A stretch of DNA of 64,000 nt from Chionis minor (taxonomy: Eukaryota > Chordata > Aves > Charadriiformes > Chionididae), in assembly GCA_013398295.1 (NCBI GenBank), contig VZSF01002047.1, positions 62,001 through 126,000 on the forward strand, in the 5' to 3' direction. Below the pieces are notes generated by a model. That model saw only the letters and a list, made by a program, of their open reading frames with translations, was not told the DNA's origin and did no database searches. A program made the position numbers and the translations under genes. Each line of letters opens with the position of its first letter. Positions within the stretch are counted from its first letter, which is position 1. Of this stretch, positions 63,730-64,000 are shown piece by piece.

Positions 63730-64000
63730 AAGAAAAAAGAAATAGATCAGCATTTTTCAGTTTTTCTTGTACCACAACAGCCAGCAGGAGCAAATCCCTT
63801 CTTCATCAACACAAACAGTTGCTGAGGCCACGCTGTTTACAATTGCAGTAGAAGAAAAAAGACAAGGCATTTTCACTGATGAAAGCACTCAATCTCTTTG
63901 GCGGTGGCGTGTTTTGTGCCTCAAATGCGCTTCTAAACGCTACAAGTCAAAAATCAGTCTTGATAAAATTGGAAATTAAGAAGTCACTGAAGATTCACTC
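63730..64000. other. MAP3K13 intron (partial), no gene seen
   Basis: Intronic sequence upstream of the first in-window MAP3K13 exon. No further kinase exon is visible before the window ends. Confidence 0.6.

Overview
This is a 64 kb piece of a vertebrate nuclear genome, almost certainly from a bird. The evidence is several CR1 LINE 3' ends with the typical ATTCTATGA-type tail, fairly small introns, GC-rich CpG promoters broken by assembly gaps, and protein-coding exons that match vertebrate genes one by one with GT/AG splice sites and matching phases. I cannot name the species. No prokaryotic or viral system, CRISPR array, tRNA or rRNA gene was seen.

Five genes are supported. From left to right: CEP63 (minus strand; 13 coding exons at 1026-19272; the last short coding exon is expected just beyond base 1); ANAPC13 (plus; two coding exons, 22948-23046 and 25555-25680; complete at 74 aa); LIPH (plus; ten coding exons from 28296 to 40749; complete at 451 aa with the Ser-Asp-His triad); TMEM41A (plus; five coding exons from 41089 to 43049; complete at 257 aa); and MAP3K13 (minus; the last ten coding exons, 63700 down to 48584; it starts inside the kinase domain, and the N-terminal part lies beyond base 64000). 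Exon borders were set by conceptual translation, splice signals and phase continuity. Every spliced total divides evenly and agrees with the family length I know.

Layout: CEP63 and ANAPC13 are head to head and share a CpG-rich region at about 22.06-22.47 kb that is partly lost in an 831-base N gap. ANAPC13, LIPH and TMEM41A run in tandem. Only 339 bases lie between the LIPH stop and the TMEM41A start, and LIPH's likely poly(A) signals lie in an AAT-type microsatellite in that interval. TMEM41A and MAP3K13 converge tail to tail across about 5.5 kb of non-coding sequence. The genes have unrelated jobs: centriole duplication and checkpoint (CEP63), anaphase-promoting complex (ANAPC13), lysophosphatidic acid production (LIPH), a VTT/DedA-type ER membrane protein (TMEM41A) and JNK-pathway signalling (MAP3K13). 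As I recall the human map, the CEP63/ANAPC13 pair (3q22) is separated from LIPH/TMEM41A/MAP3K13 (3q27), so this window spans a gene-order junction.

I did not find an undescribed biological system. The more interesting points are architectural: the LIPH poly(A)/TMEM41A promoter overlap, an upstream ORF overlapping the TMEM41A start, a G-run tract forming the template-strand side of a MAP3K13 splice acceptor, a His/Pro-rich stretch in MAP3K13, a possible read-through C-terminus of CEP63, and a 140-codon open stretch of unknown meaning in CEP63's last intron.
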